Part shown: positions 10,094 through 22,069 of the stretch, in pieces
Numbering within the stretch: the first letter of the stretch is position 1
How the letters are laid out: every line of letters begins with the position of its first letter
Assembly (NCBI GenBank): GCA_905250025.1
Contig: CAJNOJ010000404.1
Coordinates: forward strand, 16,983 to 80,982
From: Adineta ricciae
Lineage: Eukaryota; Rotifera; Eurotatoria; Adinetida; Adinetidae
Reading direction: 5' to 3'
DNA: 64,000 nucleotides
Position numbers and translations under genes: made by a program
The notes under the pieces: generated by a model
The model's database searches: none
The model's input: only the letters and a program-made list of their open reading frames with translations
Told to the model about the DNA's origin: nothing

Positions 10094-10270
10094 CGACACT
10101 TTGAAACCAACCGATTGTAGAGCGTCACACATTCCATTTGCATCGTTCACTGTATTATTTAATTTGGAATTTCTATGATAAAGACTGTTACCGATTACTA
10201 ACGCTGTTTTGCGACATTCAGCAGAAGATCCATGTGGATTGTTCTCAGTCTGGTGACGAGTTCCGAACAT
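10094..10270 (-). pseudogene. Caspase/metacaspase-like (C14) domain N-terminal fragment
   Basis: From an ATG at 10270 the reverse strand reads about 58 residues including RKTALVIGNSLYHRNSKLNN and NDANGMCDALQSVGFKV. That matches the beta-strand 1 and 'ND(A)..(L)..LGF' region at the start of C14 p20-like domains. The catalytic His and Cys would lie further on, but the sequence stops at the contig join (N at 10093). Whether the gene is truncated in the genome or only in the assembly is undecided. The larger ORF extending upstream to 10417 has no recognisable content. Confidence 0.55.
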
Positions 10271-10498
10271 GTTTTCTACCGTAAGGCTACACGAAGAAAC
10301 AAAAACAGAAGAAAAGTGATGTGCTAGATATGTTGAGATTGTATGTCGAAAGCGAAAAATAAAAGAAAGCAATATTGATCTCGTTGTTATTATGAGAAGG
10401 TGCTGCGGTGAATTCAACTGAGAAGTATATTATTTTTTGTGAATAATAGAAGCTGTCTGTTTTAATCAGTTTGATTCTGCTGTAAGAAAGCGTATAAA

Positions 10499-13400
10499 TA
10501 AAGAAATCTCAACGGCGAACACCGTAGCATCATTCCTCGTACAATAAAGAGTCAGTTTCCTATTTTGATGTCCTATATATATATATGTCGATTCTGATCT
10601 GACTACGCACTTCTAGCAAAAGAAAGTGTGATAAAAATGGTTAGGGATTTTAGAATCTCAAAGAAATATTGTGTTGGATTTTGACTGTGAATAATTTGTA
10701 TTTACAGACTATGCTAATGCTGTCCATAGTGTCAGAACGACTACCTTATCGGGATGAAGTTCTGTCTAAAAGTGACAAATAGCCTCATCATAGATTCTAA
10801 GTATGTCGATGTTTCTCTGATGAATACTAATCTAATACAGTCGATTTCATTGGGTAATTTCGATCTTGAGTTTAGAACGAAAATTTTCAAGTATTTGTCA
10901 ATCTATAATCTTTGTTGATCTTTCTCTCTCAATCGATCGAAAACAGATCAGATTAACGAACAAAAGAAGAAATTTGATCGTAAGATTATTCATCTATTTC
11001 TGATAACAAAACGATCTTTGTTGATGACTTGACTTCACAAACATGTCTGTTACTGTTTGACCCTCTACACAAATTCGTATGAAATGCATTGATTAAACTG
11101 AATGAACACTCATCAATTCGAATGTTATTTCGAATAGATTCTTTTCAAACTAATCTGTGAGAACCATCAAATAATATGAAGAAAACAACAACAAAGTGAA
11201 CCTTTGTAATTTTCTTTGCTTTAAGATATTTATTCCAACTTCAACACTTTTCAAGTGAAAAACAAAGAGACATGACCATTCTTTGAAGTTGTAATATTGA
11301 CAAAAACAATGTAATATGATTTGGAGATGTTGTATTTAGTAAATACATAATAACTTGATGTTTTTGAGTTCAAATCATGAAAAAACATCATGTTGATTCT
11401 CACTGTAATTTCATATGGCGTTGGATGATAATATCTACATCCTGTCATCATTTTATGTACATCGTATCATCTTATGAATATGTCAATGAGAGAAGAAAGA
11501 AGATAATTGAGTAGAATCGATATTTGATTTAAATTAAAAATGATTTACATGAAAAATGAAAGAGAAAAGGAAATCACGTAGATTGAATTTTGAAAAGAAT
11601 GTCATTATTTGAAACAAGTTGTCCAATTTGACAACGAATATTGATGATTTGACCTTGACAAGGTGATCGAATGATTAATTCCATTTTCATTGCTTCAAGA
11701 ATAAGAATTGGAGTATCAACATTGACCAATTGGTTTGTTTCGATTAAAATTTTCCAAACATTTCCACAAACATCTGCACGAATCGTTTTTATATTTTCAT
11801 TTTCTTCATCTTCTTCTTCTATTTCTTGTGGAATTTCTGTTGAAATTGTTGTTTGAGTTTGATCTTGTTCATAATTTTTCCAAAGAGAAATTTCTTTGTT
11901 AAAAGCTTCGTCTCTTTTGTGAAGAAATAAATCGATGCTTTGTTTTTCTTTCTGAAGAAATTCATCATATTGATTTAAATCAAAAAAGTTGTCTTCAATG
12001 ATTTTGATTTGTAATTTTCCATGTCGAAAATCTTCTCTTTGAATTTCTAATTGATTTTCATCAACAGGATAAAATCTGATTTGGTCAAAAAATCTGAAAA
12101 GCCAAGGTTTTTGATCTTTGAACATTTGATTTTGACAGAAAGTATTAAAAATAGGTAAAGTTCTTCCAATAAGTTGATAACCACCAGGTGAATCCATTCC
12201 ATAAATACATAAATAAACTCCACCAATGCCAACAGTTCCCTCGGGAGTAAACGTTCTTGCTGGATTATATTTCGAAGTAACTAAACGATGTCTTGGATCA
12301 ATTGGAATTGCACATGGAGCACCAAGATAAACATCACCCAGTCCGAGAATAAGATAAGAAGAATTAAAAACGATTTGTCGAACATCTTCTGTTGATTGAA
12401 GTCCATTAATTCGTTGAATAAAATCAANTAAAGAAATCTCAACGGCGAACACCGTAGCATAATTCCTCGTACAATAAAGAGTCAGTTTCCTATTTTGATG
12501 TCCTATATATATATATTGACTGTGAATAATTTGTATTTACAGACGACGCTAATGCTGTCCATAGTGTCAGAACGACTACCTTATCGGGATGAAATTCTAT
12601 ATAAAAGTGACAAATAGCCTCATCATAGATCCTAGATATGTCGATGTTTCTCTGATGAATACTAATCTAATACAGTCGATTGCATTGGGTAATTTCGATG
12701 TTGAGTTTATAAAACTCGTTGTCATCACGTCAAGAATTCAACAAGAGAAATTCAGATAGACTAAATTATCGACAAAGAAAGTTTGAAAAAAACGAAATAT
12801 TTCAAGTATTTGTCAATCTAATATTTGTTGACCTCTCTCTTTCATTCGATCGAAAACAGATCAGATTAACGAGCAAACGAAGACATTTGATCGTAAGATT
12901 ATTCGTCTATTTCTGACACAACAAAACGATCTTTCTTGATGACTTGACTCGACAAACGTGTCCATTAATGTCTGACTATTTAGCCAAATTCATATGAAAT
13001 GCTTTGATTAAACTGGACACTCATCAATTCGAATGATTTCAACAGAGAAAGAGACATTGTATTTCTTGTTGAAACTTCCACAAATCGATTCATAAAACTA
13101 CAAGTATATGGTTACCTCCACCGATGAACGAGTAAAAATCCACTATAGAACGAAAAGTGTATGACAATTAGAGTTATTTCTGAGCATTCTCAATCAAATG
13201 TTTTTCTTATGTACATATTGATTTGAGGAAGTATACGAGAAATAACATTATTATGATCTCTTCTTAATAAATTCACTTGCAATGCGTTGATTACAATATC
13301 GTTTTGAAAATGTTGGAAAGACTTTCCTGTCTACAATTCATTTATGCGTATCGTTCGAGCGAATATTTAAGAGAATATTTATCCTTTGATAAAAACTCAA

Positions 13401-14668
13401 CAAATCTAACCATTTTTTCGAATAGATTTTTTTTCAAACTAATCTGCGAGAACCATCAAATAATACAAGAAAACAACAACAAAGTAAACTTTTGTAATTT
13501 TCTTTGCTTTAAAATATTCACTCCAACTACAACACCTTCCAAGTGAAAAAAGGCACATCGTCATTCTTTGGAGGTGCCATGTTGACATTGATAAATGTCG
13601 AATCATGAAAAGACATCATGTTGATTCTCACTGTAATCTCATTGAAGGTTTTCCTATTCAATGCATATGACGTTGGATGATAATATCTACATCCTGTCAC
13701 CATGTTATGTACATCGTATCATCTTACGAATATGTCAATGAGAGAAGAAAGAAGATAATTGAGTAGAATCGATATTTAATTTAAATTAAAATGATTTACA
13801 TAAAAAATGAAAGAGAAAAGGAAATCATGTCGATTGAATTTTGAAAAGAATATCATTATTAGAGACAAGTTGTCCAATTTGACAATGAATATTGATGATT
13901 TGACCTTGAAAAGGTGATCGAATGATTAATTCCATTTTCATTGCTTCAAGAATCAGAATTGGAGTATCAACATTGACGAATTGATTTGTTTCGATTAAAA
14001 TTTTCCAAACATTTCCACAAATATCTGCACGAATCGTTTTAATATTTTCATTTTCTTCTTCTATTTCTTGTAGAATTTCTGTTGAAATTGTTGTTTCAAT
14101 TTGATTTTGTTCATAATTTTTCCAAAGAGAAATTTCTTTGTTAAAAGCTTCGTCTCTTTTATGAAGAAATAAATCGATACTTTGTTTTTCTTTTTGAAGA
14201 AATTCATCATATTGATTTAAATAAAAAAAGTTGTCTTCAATGATTTTAATTTGTAATTTTCCATGTCGAAAATCTTCTCTTTGAATTTCTAATTGATTTT
14301 CATCAACAGGATAAAATCGGATTTGGTCAAAAAATCTGAAAAGCCAAGGTTTTTGATCTTTGAACATTTGATTTTGACAGAAAGTGTTGAAAATGGGTAA
14401 AGTTCTTCCAATAAGTTGATAACCACCAGGTGAATCCATTCCATAAATACATAAATAAACTCCACCAATACCAACAGTTCCCTCGGGAGTAAACGTTCTT
14501 GCTGGATTATATTTCGAAGTAACTAAACGATGTCTTGGATCAATTGGAATTGCACATGGAGCACCAAGATAAACATCACCCAGTCCGAGAATAAGATAAG
14601 AAGAATTAAAAACGATTTGTCGAACATCTTCTGTTGATTGAAGTCCATTAATTCGTTGAATAAAATCA
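10499..14668. repeat. Direct repeat of about 1.9-2.2 kb: urea carboxylase 3' end plus flank
   Basis: 10499-12426 and 12428-14668 share the same succession: TAAAGAAATCTCAACGGCG motif, TATATA run, a block beginning TGACTGTGAATAATTTG, an AT-rich flank, then the C-terminal coding region of urea carboxylase on the minus strand. The second copy carries about 300 bp extra near 13.05-13.4 kb. The first copy stops inside the gene exactly at the N at 12427, where the far flank of the second begins. Two haplotype contigs placed in series explain this as well as a true tandem duplication does. The roughly 1-kb flanks hold no supported gene. Confidence 0.8.
11574..12426 (-). pseudogene. Urea carboxylase C-terminal fragment, copy A
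   Basis: About 283 residues remain, covering the end of the carboxyltransferase region ([40 protein letters not shown]) and the biotinyl domain with [10 protein letters not shown], whose Lys is the biotin attachment site. It is truncated at its 5' side by the contig join at 12427; the first residues of the longest ORF there come from the neighbouring contig. The fragment ends with a normal stop, so the 3' end is intact. It cannot act alone, lacking biotin carboxylase. It may be the missing tail of the N-terminal copies at 25.8 or 48.5 kb. Confidence 0.85.
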
Positions 14669-15082
14669 ACATTATTTGGTAAATAAGGCGCATGGTGTCG
14701 AACAGTTTGTTGGTAACGTTGAACAGCGTTGAGTGTTGTTGAATCTTGAAAAGTCAAAGGTAAATAAAGAATTCGTGATTGAATTCGTAAATTTGTTTGA
14801 TTTGAAAATAAATTTTGTTCAATTTCAATTAATTTCTCGATTAAAAGTTGTTGATGAAGAATTTTTCCATCGAAATGAATTTGAAGTGAAGAAACGCCAG
14901 GAGAAATTTCTTGAATTCCTTGGATTTTCTCTTTTTCAAGTTGTTCCATAAGAAAATGAATTCGAAATCGATGATGTAAATCTAAATTCATTGATCCATA
15001 TTCAATGAGAATGTAATGATCACCTGCTTGTCGATAAACAACACGTGGTTGTGTTGATGTTTCTTTGAGTTCTTTGAGAATA
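13825..15082 (-). pseudogene. Urea carboxylase C-terminal fragment, copy B
   Basis: About 418 residues remain, starting at ILKELKETSTQPRVVYR next to the N gap and running through the KipI-like part ([48 protein letters not shown]) to the biotinyl domain ([10 protein letters not shown]). It overlaps by about 75 residues with the C-terminal end of the copy at 25.8-28.4 kb, so the two together would cover a full gene. It differs from copy A by a few substitutions and a small deletion in an acidic linker before the biotinyl domain. 5'-truncated by the gap at 15083-15164. Confidence 0.85.
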
Positions 15083-15182
15083 NNNNNNNNNNNNNNNNNN
15101 NNNNNNNNNNNNNNNNNNNNNNNNNNNNNNNNNNNNNNNNNNNNNNNNNNNNNNNNNNNNNNNNCCCCCCCCCCCCCCCCCC
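15083..15182. other. Assembly gap (82 N) and C homopolymer
   Basis: N run followed by about 18 C. The gene interrupted here (urea carboxylase, copy B) does not continue on the other side. Confidence 0.95.
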
Positions 15183-15345
15183 GGTTTTTTTCTAGTTTCG
15201 GGTTTTGTAGGGTGTTTTTTAGATTTTGAGGGTGAAGAAAGAGCTCATCGAGTTGTACTTGGAACCAGTGTTGGTTTGATTGGAGCCTACGCTGAAACGA
15301 ATCCACTCCAGAAAATGTCGAATCCTGCCCGAAGGTCTCCTACGG
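15183..15345. repeat. Fold-back family arm, second locus
   Basis: 15242-15345 matches 4062-4160 closely (shared CTTGGAACCAGTGTTGG and CGCTGAAACGAATCCACTCC). Both loci start a contig next to a G or C homopolymer. Confidence 0.75.
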
Positions 15346-16475
15346 TAACTCACGCTACTATCTACCAGTAGTTTTTAATACGGTCTTGACTCCTGCTGGA
15401 CTATGCGACCCAATGATGTACGGTGTAGTTTACAAATGAGAAATACTGCATATTTATGAGTGGATTTTAAGGAGAATGTATTATTTATATAAGATGTATC
15501 AAATGTAAATAATGAGAATAGTAAAGAAAAGAGTTACTTACCTTAGATGGCAGTTATATAATTATGAGGGTATTAGCATATATATGATGTCAAAAAAGAA
15601 TAAAAATCACGACTACTTGTATTTGTGAAACCTTTTAGTGCATCTTGGTTTTAAGTAATTAGTAAGGCGTATATGAAACACAGTGAATGATGTACATAGG
15701 AGAGAAAAAAAAGTCTACGCGCTTTCCGCGACAAAGGTTTTATTTGAGAAGGCCGTCGAGCGCTCTGTACTGTTACAGGCTCTTGAAACCTTTCGCTAGT
15801 TTCTAAAGAGGAGAAAGGAAGTTTATTTTGTGTAATGGTAGGTTTTTTTAGAAATTTCTTTTTTTACGAAGAGTTTAGAACACGCTCATCAATAACAAAT
15901 AACATTCATCGAAGGCAACTCGCTCGACTCTTAAGCGCATTATCGAGTGTTTTTAACTGAAAATTTCAATTTCGAGGAGTAGTGTAGAAATCGTCAATTC
16001 GATTCGAGTTTTAAATCTTTCAGTTTAGAATTCGAACACTCGAGTTTTAAACTTTTAAATCTATAATTCGAAGGTTCGAGGTATCCGCTTCCCAACTCGT
16101 CAGTGATTAATCGTAAATCGTTGAATGACTAATTATTAACTATTATGTAACAGTTAATTAGATATTTACCAAGCAATTACTTATTATCAATCAACCGACT
16201 ATCAAGTAATTGGCATAAGACTATTAAATACGACATAATCATTGCACCCACACCCACCCTCACACCCAAATTTTTGATATTTTATGATTTTTGAAAATTT
16301 CAGCTAAACTTATGTGCTCAATATCTCCACGAAAGAACTATATTTTAAGCTGAAATTTTTACCATAAACATAACTCATTGATACCTACCATATAATATAT
16401 ATTTCAATCGATTTTGAAGACATGTGTGATTTTGTGGGAGAAACCCCATGGAAATACCCATGTATGATGTTTTGA
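15346..16475. other. Non-coding, degenerate TTCGA-rich tract and telomere-like motif
   Basis: No supported gene. About 15.95-16.09 kb is rich in TTCGA/TCGAG words, and 16.1-16.23 kb in TAATTA-like words. At 16246-16268 lies CACCCACACCCACCCTCACA, a telomere-like C-rich motif like those at 3.88 and 7.2 kb. Confidence 0.5.
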
Positions 16476-16736
16476 TTATTTATTGAATAGATCATATGAT
16501 TTTTCAGTTTTGATCGAATGTAAAATTGGCTTCAACCATTTATAAGTTATTAGATAATGGAAAACATATTCATTTGACTTATTTTCATTTGCAGCAAGTG
16601 CGAATAAATATGGAATAAAGAGAAGTTCTTTTTTAGTTAAGAAAACAACTTTCTCACGTGTATCAAAATGAAATATGTAAATAAGTTCTTCATTGATTGC
16701 AGGATATTCATCAGCATTCGCCATTGCTCTTCTCAA
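16476..16736 (-). CDS. Hypothetical protein or exon
   Basis: 86-residue ORF with FHFDTREKVVFLTKKELLFI, two Tyr/Leu-rich stretches and a C-terminal KTEKSYDLFNK. I do not recognise a domain. The reading frame starts at an internal-looking Met, so it may be one exon of a larger gene or a remnant. Flanks to 17808 contain nothing else supportable. Confidence 0.25.
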   Translation of the reverse strand: MRRAMANADEYPAINEELIYIFHFDTREKVVFLTKKELLFIPYLFALAANENKSNEYVFHYLITYKWLKPILHSIKTEKSYDLFNK

Positions 16737-17808
16737 TTTATTAAATGACCGTTTGCTGAAGGAGATTCAGAGTAAAAACCTAAAGGAATAAATCGTGTTT
16801 TCCTATCTTATCTTTGTTATCATTTGGTATAAAGGTAAGGAAAAAAACCATGAAGAAGTTACATCACCAAAATGCTGATATTTACCTACAGTGTTCGTCA
16901 TTGATCAATTTACCTTTATAATATTTTTCTCAAAATCAAAAAAGTTCGAACACATACGATATTCATTATCGGAGTATCAAGATAAATAATGAGTGCTTTG
17001 ATACGATGATCATGTCATTTACTAAGCGTTGGAATAGGGATGAGAGTGTGAGGGAGAGTCTGAGGATAGAAAATGAGGAAAAATTAAACATAATAAATCC
17101 TTTCGTCTTGTCCGCAATATAATCGATTCAAAGATAATTGAGCTGTTCACAAATATATGTTCAGTTGATTGCGGGAAATTTATCTGAACAAATCATAAAA
17201 TTTGAGTAGGACTCAAGCCTACATCTTCCGAGAACTGATCGGATATTTTACTATTCAAACTATCTAATATTCACTTTAGTCGGTTAATGACTACATATCA
17301 GAGCATCAATTAAATCGAAATGGGTAGATCAGTACATAGATGATCGAATGACTATATATGACCTAACTCCAAATGAATTATATTGTGGACACATTGATAA
17401 GATTTATAATACTTGATTCTTCCTCATTTCTTATCTTCAAACGTACCCTGATTCACCTCTCATCGTACGCTATCCTCAAGATGAGAGAGAGAAAGAGAAA
17501 CAAAGAAGGAAAATGTCATTGCTTATAATAGATGACCAGTTTTGAGAGATCTGCATTGTGGTGTGGTTGGAATGTTTATTCATATCAAGGACACTGTAGT
17601 ATCAACATTATATTATACGATGTTAACATGCGCGTCATAAACGAGTGAGTTGATTTTCTCTATGATAGGAAAGAAAAAGAAACGTAAAAGTGATGTGTAC
17701 ATAACACATAAAACAATTTTTTCTGTCACATGGTTTGTTTTCTTTCTTCATATGTCGATGGTCATAGAGTGCTACAAAAATACACTCAGATTTATTTTTA
17801 TAGATCAA
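16737..17808. other. Intergenic, upstream region of the sulfotransferase gene
   Basis: No supported gene or repeat. A splice-acceptor-like TTTTTATAG lies about five bases before the sulfotransferase ATG, so a 5' non-coding exon or trans-splicing site is possible. Confidence 0.4.
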
Positions 17809-18585
17809 ATGGCGACTGCGATTTTACGACAACGACATGAAAACAATAAACGTGACAAAACCGATGTGGAATTACGTGTTATTGGAGCTGGGTTACCACG
17901 TACGGGAACGTTATCATTGAAAACTGCACTTGAAATTCTCGGTTTTGGTCCTTGTCATCATATGGTTGATTTGATGAGAGAACCTGACCGAATAATTGGA
18001 TTTATTCAAGCATATGATGGTGAAAATGTTGATTTTCGTCAATTGTTGAAAGGTTATCGGTCAACTGTCGATGCACCAACAGTTGATTTCTACAAAGAAA
18101 TTCAACAAGCGTATCCAAACGCAAAAATTATCCTTTCGGTACGAGATAGTAATGAAAAATGGTTCGAAAGTTTCCAAAATACAATTGGTTTAATAACGTG
18201 CAGCCGTTTTTATCGCTTTGCAGTTTATCCTTTACGGTTTTTACGTTTACAAAGTCAAATGGGAGAGAAAACGACTCAAAAATGGATTCGCGATTACGGT
18301 TCAATTGATTCAAAAATGCACGAAAAACATAATCAACGAGTAATCAATGAAAACAAACGAGGCGATGTCCTTGTCTATAATGTTAAAGAAGGATGGGAGC
18401 CTTTATGTCGATTTTTGGAAGTTGACGTACCGGAAAATATTCCTTTTCCTAATGTCAATGACACAAAGGAGTTTCAACGAAGGATAACATTGGCGAAAAT
18501 TCTCGGTTTATGTTTGTGGGCTGGTATTGGTTTTGTTTTTACTGGATTTTCTTATTTCTTTTTAAGAAAAACATATTTGATTTGA
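17809..18585 (+). CDS. Sulfotransferase-family P-loop protein with C-terminal membrane segment
   Basis: The 258-residue product starts MATAILRQRHENNKRDKTD. Near residue 28, VIGAGLPRTGTLSLKTAL is the P-loop-like PAPS-binding motif. It is followed by LEILGFGPCHHMVDL, and by KIILSVRDSNEKWFES, typical of the strand-serine segment of this family (Sulfotransfer_4-like). The C-terminus has a hydrophobic span (ILGLCLWAGIGFVFTGFSYF) that would anchor it to a membrane. The ORF is open 53 codons further upstream, but I chose 17809 because an acceptor-like TATAG lies just before it and the upstream residues are unlike the family. Substrate unknown. Confidence 0.75.
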   Translation: MATAILRQRHENNKRDKTDVELRVIGAGLPRTGTLSLKTALEILGFGPCHHMVDLMREPDRIIGFIQAYDGENVDFRQLLKGYRSTVDAPTVDFYKEIQQAYPNAKIILSVRDSNEKWFESFQNTIGLITCSRFYRFAVYPLRFLRLQSQMGEKTTQKWIRDYGSIDSKMHEKHNQRVINENKRGDVLVYNVKEGWEPLCRFLEVDVPENIPFPNVNDTKEFQRRITLAKILGLCLWAGIGFVFTGFSYFFLRKTYLI

Positions 18586-20213
18586 AAATACTTAACTGAT
18601 CATCTGAATATATATCTCTAATTGAACATCAAATTCAAACTAATGAGAAGCATTAATTTACACGCATATTATGTCTATCACGATCTGCAATAGAGTGATA
18701 TGCCTCTATATAATTTCAAGCAAACCGTAATATGTTGGCTAGGTGAAAATTACAGTGAAACGAGAATCTATTTTGACTTTTATCTACACTTCAACACTCT
18801 TACAGATTGCGTTTTATAAAATTCATATCTAGAGGAATCAATACATTCATGTTCACGTCTATATGATCATCACATTTCACCCAATAATGAATCGCTTAGT
18901 ATTATCGAAATTTTGAAAACGATCCGAAAACTGGCAGATATGACATGATATACGAGATTTATCTCATAAGTCGATAGAAATGTATGTCCATGGAAAATAT
19001 TCCGAGCGAAAGTGTATCCATAAAGCAATTTCACTCGTTTCTTTTTTCCGTATGAAAAATGATACGATCTATTGATTATGTACAGATAGATATAAATATA
19101 TGTTCTTGATATCTCTAAAGATAATTTATTCAGTAGAAAGAAGCGTAGAACGTTTTATACAAGGTTTATCGCCAGAAATCAATGAAGTTAGGTTAAGCTG
19201 CATCTTTTCCCACTCGTTCATGTTGATCACCAGTGTTTTGGAGAAGAACCATGAATTCTTCACAAGCTTTATCCACAACCATAGCCAACAATAAAACTGA
19301 TATAATTCGACCAATCATCGTAATTGGAGTAAGTTATAACGCGTAGAACACAAAATATCCAAATCGAAAATCAAATATGTTTATGATTCGCTTTTCGTCA
19401 AACATTTATATAAGCTACATTTCATTCCTATTCTCTAATTACCATTGACGTTAATAAACATTGCATATAAAATTATACAATCATCCCTCCAAGAATGTCC
19501 CACCCCTTTTTTTTCTTAGAGAAATATCGGATATTTGCACATTGGACCACGTTATATTTACGTCTTTCCCATTCCTACGTGTATGTCATGACTTAGTAAT
19601 CGTGGGATTGTTTTTCTCCTTTGTATTGCTATACAGACAAATATGATAGTATACAAAGATATTTTTGTAGAAGAGATTTAAATCATCATTACACAGGTGA
19701 AATTATACAAAACAAAATCAAACATGTTTATACAATGAAATTATCTTGTAAATTATTCATTGTTCGTATATCTGTTAATGATGCTTTTAATCTTGATTCA
19801 TTTGTCTCCAAATCGGATGAATCCAATGGAAAACATTGGTTTCTACAAATTAACAAATGAATGTGTTGACGATTGGAGTTTTATCGATGACTATGAAGAT
19901 AAATTGCGGATTACAATAATTCTCGTGAACAACGTTGATTAATTGAAATAATTGACAAGATCAAAGATGATTGACTCTTATGAACTTCGATATTATTCCT
20001 GAAAGTTCATCGTGAATATTTGAAAATGAATCGAATCGCAATCTATCAGAGTCAATGTTTATTTATACAAAAAACATCGTCAACCGCGCCATACACTACA
20101 AATAGTAAAGATGATTTTAGCCAATAATTGCGTTTATATAAATAAAAATAGGGAAGTTTCTATTATTCTATTCATATTTGTCTCTTCTAACTAAATGATG
20201 AAATATAAATTGC
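18586..20213. other. Intergenic, nothing recognised
   Basis: Several short ORFs (for example 19100-19294 and 19621-19942) show no domain or splice logic I can support. Confidence 0.5.
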
Positions 20214-21711
20214 TCAGCATAATGGTTTGACATTGCTGGGGAATGTGCCGCCGACATTTCCACCAGGAAAATAATTCCCAACGACGTACATTTTACCTCC
20301 ATCTTGTGATAAAGCTCTGCCAATACCTAATTCAGTCGAACCTTTCCAGATGACTTGTGTAAAATGTCCCGTACTCATTGTAAATCCGGGATTTGTCCAA
20401 TTGTAATATTGAATTTCACTGTACCAAGCTGTAACTGGCACGGAACCTGAACAAAACACACACACAAATAGAAAAGGTGAAAAGTACAATTGTGTGAAAT
20501 AAAGTACCTTTTTGATACAATGGTTTGCCTCCGGATGACGCAAACAGATTTTCTCCCATCCATTGTCCGTTGAATTTCTTACCACTATGCTGAAATATAT
20601 TCCTTGCTGCTAAATCTTCTGCAGTTGCTTGAGCGATATTATTGAGTGATGCATTTAACCTGACAGGACCCACACAATGCATTCGACGATACACATTATG
20701 TTGTTCTAATGCTTGTTGTCGATAAGTTTCGATCGATATTGGTGGATAATCAGGTTTTGGTTCTGAAACATTATAAACGAATAGCGAGAACTTTAAACAG
20801 CAGATGTTTTTTATCCAAATGACTTACTAACACACGATCCACTTGTCCAATCAGCAGCATATCCACTTCCATATTGTGCAGTTTGAGTCCAACAGTATTT
20901 TTGTGTTTCACTGAATACATAACCTAAGCAGGATGGAGTGATATCACATTTCTTCATACAATCTTCAGCTGTGTTCACCCAAAATCCGGTACTCCAATCA
21001 CCATTGTAAAGAGTATTTTTCAACTTTTCTTTGCAGACCTTTTCTTTCGCAGCAGGACCTATTTAGAATCGAAATTAAAACAAGAATTATACATACACCA
21101 CTCTCATGAGACTGTTTGTCCCAATATAGGATATGGTTTTTGCAGAGTACTTACCAATACAAGATCCACCAACATAAGATGCATCGCGCGTTTTCCAGCC
21201 AATGGAATTTTGAACTGAACAAGTCTTTGAACTGGCTTGATATGCCCAGCCATAGCAGTTGTCATCTACCTCACATCGATTCATGCAATCGTCTTGACTC
21301 ACGACGTTATCTATCGACTTTGTAGAGCTACTCGTATAATATGTACCTGGTACAGCCGATGTACATTTTTTCGCGGCAGTATTAGCTCCTATTGTACAAA
21401 GAATATCTCTATGAAATGATGACAAGATTGTTAAGAAATGAGTCGACTCAGATTATATTGAGAAATGCATATGAATAGCAAAGATTCAATTATTTACTTT
21501 CATTGAAATAAAAACGATTACTGTAATTGTCTTCATCATCACTATCGAATCCAATTTTTCGAAGAGATGCCTGTCGAAGGAGGGAACGTAGTAAATCTCG
21601 AGTGTCATCGGCATCATCATCATCATCGATAGCACGTCGAGGATGGTAACGAGCACCATTCGATGCTACTACCACCAATGCAAACACCAGCAGTGCGCAC
21701 AAGGACCGCAT
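20214..21711 (-). CDS. Secreted PAN-PAN-CAP domain protein, five exons
   Basis: Exons on the minus strand are 21711-21498, 21388-21155, 21058-20828, 20762-20508 and 20446-20214. All introns have GT-AG ends and phase 1, giving 388 residues. Exon 1 holds a signal peptide (MRSLCALLVFALVVVASNG) and an Asp-rich linker. Exons 2 and 3 each encode a PAN/apple-like module with regular Cys (QDDCMNRCEVDDNCYGWAYQ; AEDCMKKCDITPSCLGYVF). Exons 4 and 5 encode a CAP/SCP domain: HNVYRRMH, MGENLFASSGG and the CAP signature GHFTQVIWKGSTELGIG. The family's His/Glu tetrad (HN.., GEN, GHF, TELG) appears present. CAP proteins are extracellular; the PAN modules suggest carbohydrate or protein binding. One-module-per-exon structure supports the model. 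Confidence 0.85.
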
Positions 21712-22069
21712 TATTTATAAGATCGATATACTTGGCGAGAGTATTATTGATAGATAAATGGACGAAAAAATGTTGTGCATAACTGTTTCTACATACTTCA
21801 CTATATAAGGATGGGAACTAATCATACAATAATTGGACATACGAGCACTTACCTTTCTCTTTTGGCCTTGATTGACTGGATGAAAGAAAAAAGTGACAGT
21901 ACGAGGGGAAAAACATGATATTAATGAAGGATAGTTTTTGTAGATACCTTTCATTTAATGATTACTGACCTATAGAAAAATATTTTGAATAAAATCTTAC
22001 CATGCACGATAATCACGTGGATACATGTTCGTTTCATCTCGACGCATCCTTCGTTGTGTAGAAGGAAAG
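21712..22069. other. Upstream region of the CAP gene
   Basis: Intergenic. The complement has CTTATAAATA immediately before the CAP ATG, a possible TATA-like element. No other feature seen. Confidence 0.35.

Noticed and set aside
10815-10835. CTGATGA as a possible hammerhead ribozyme core (also near 12650)
   Set aside because: No paired stems or GAAA segment at the right distance.
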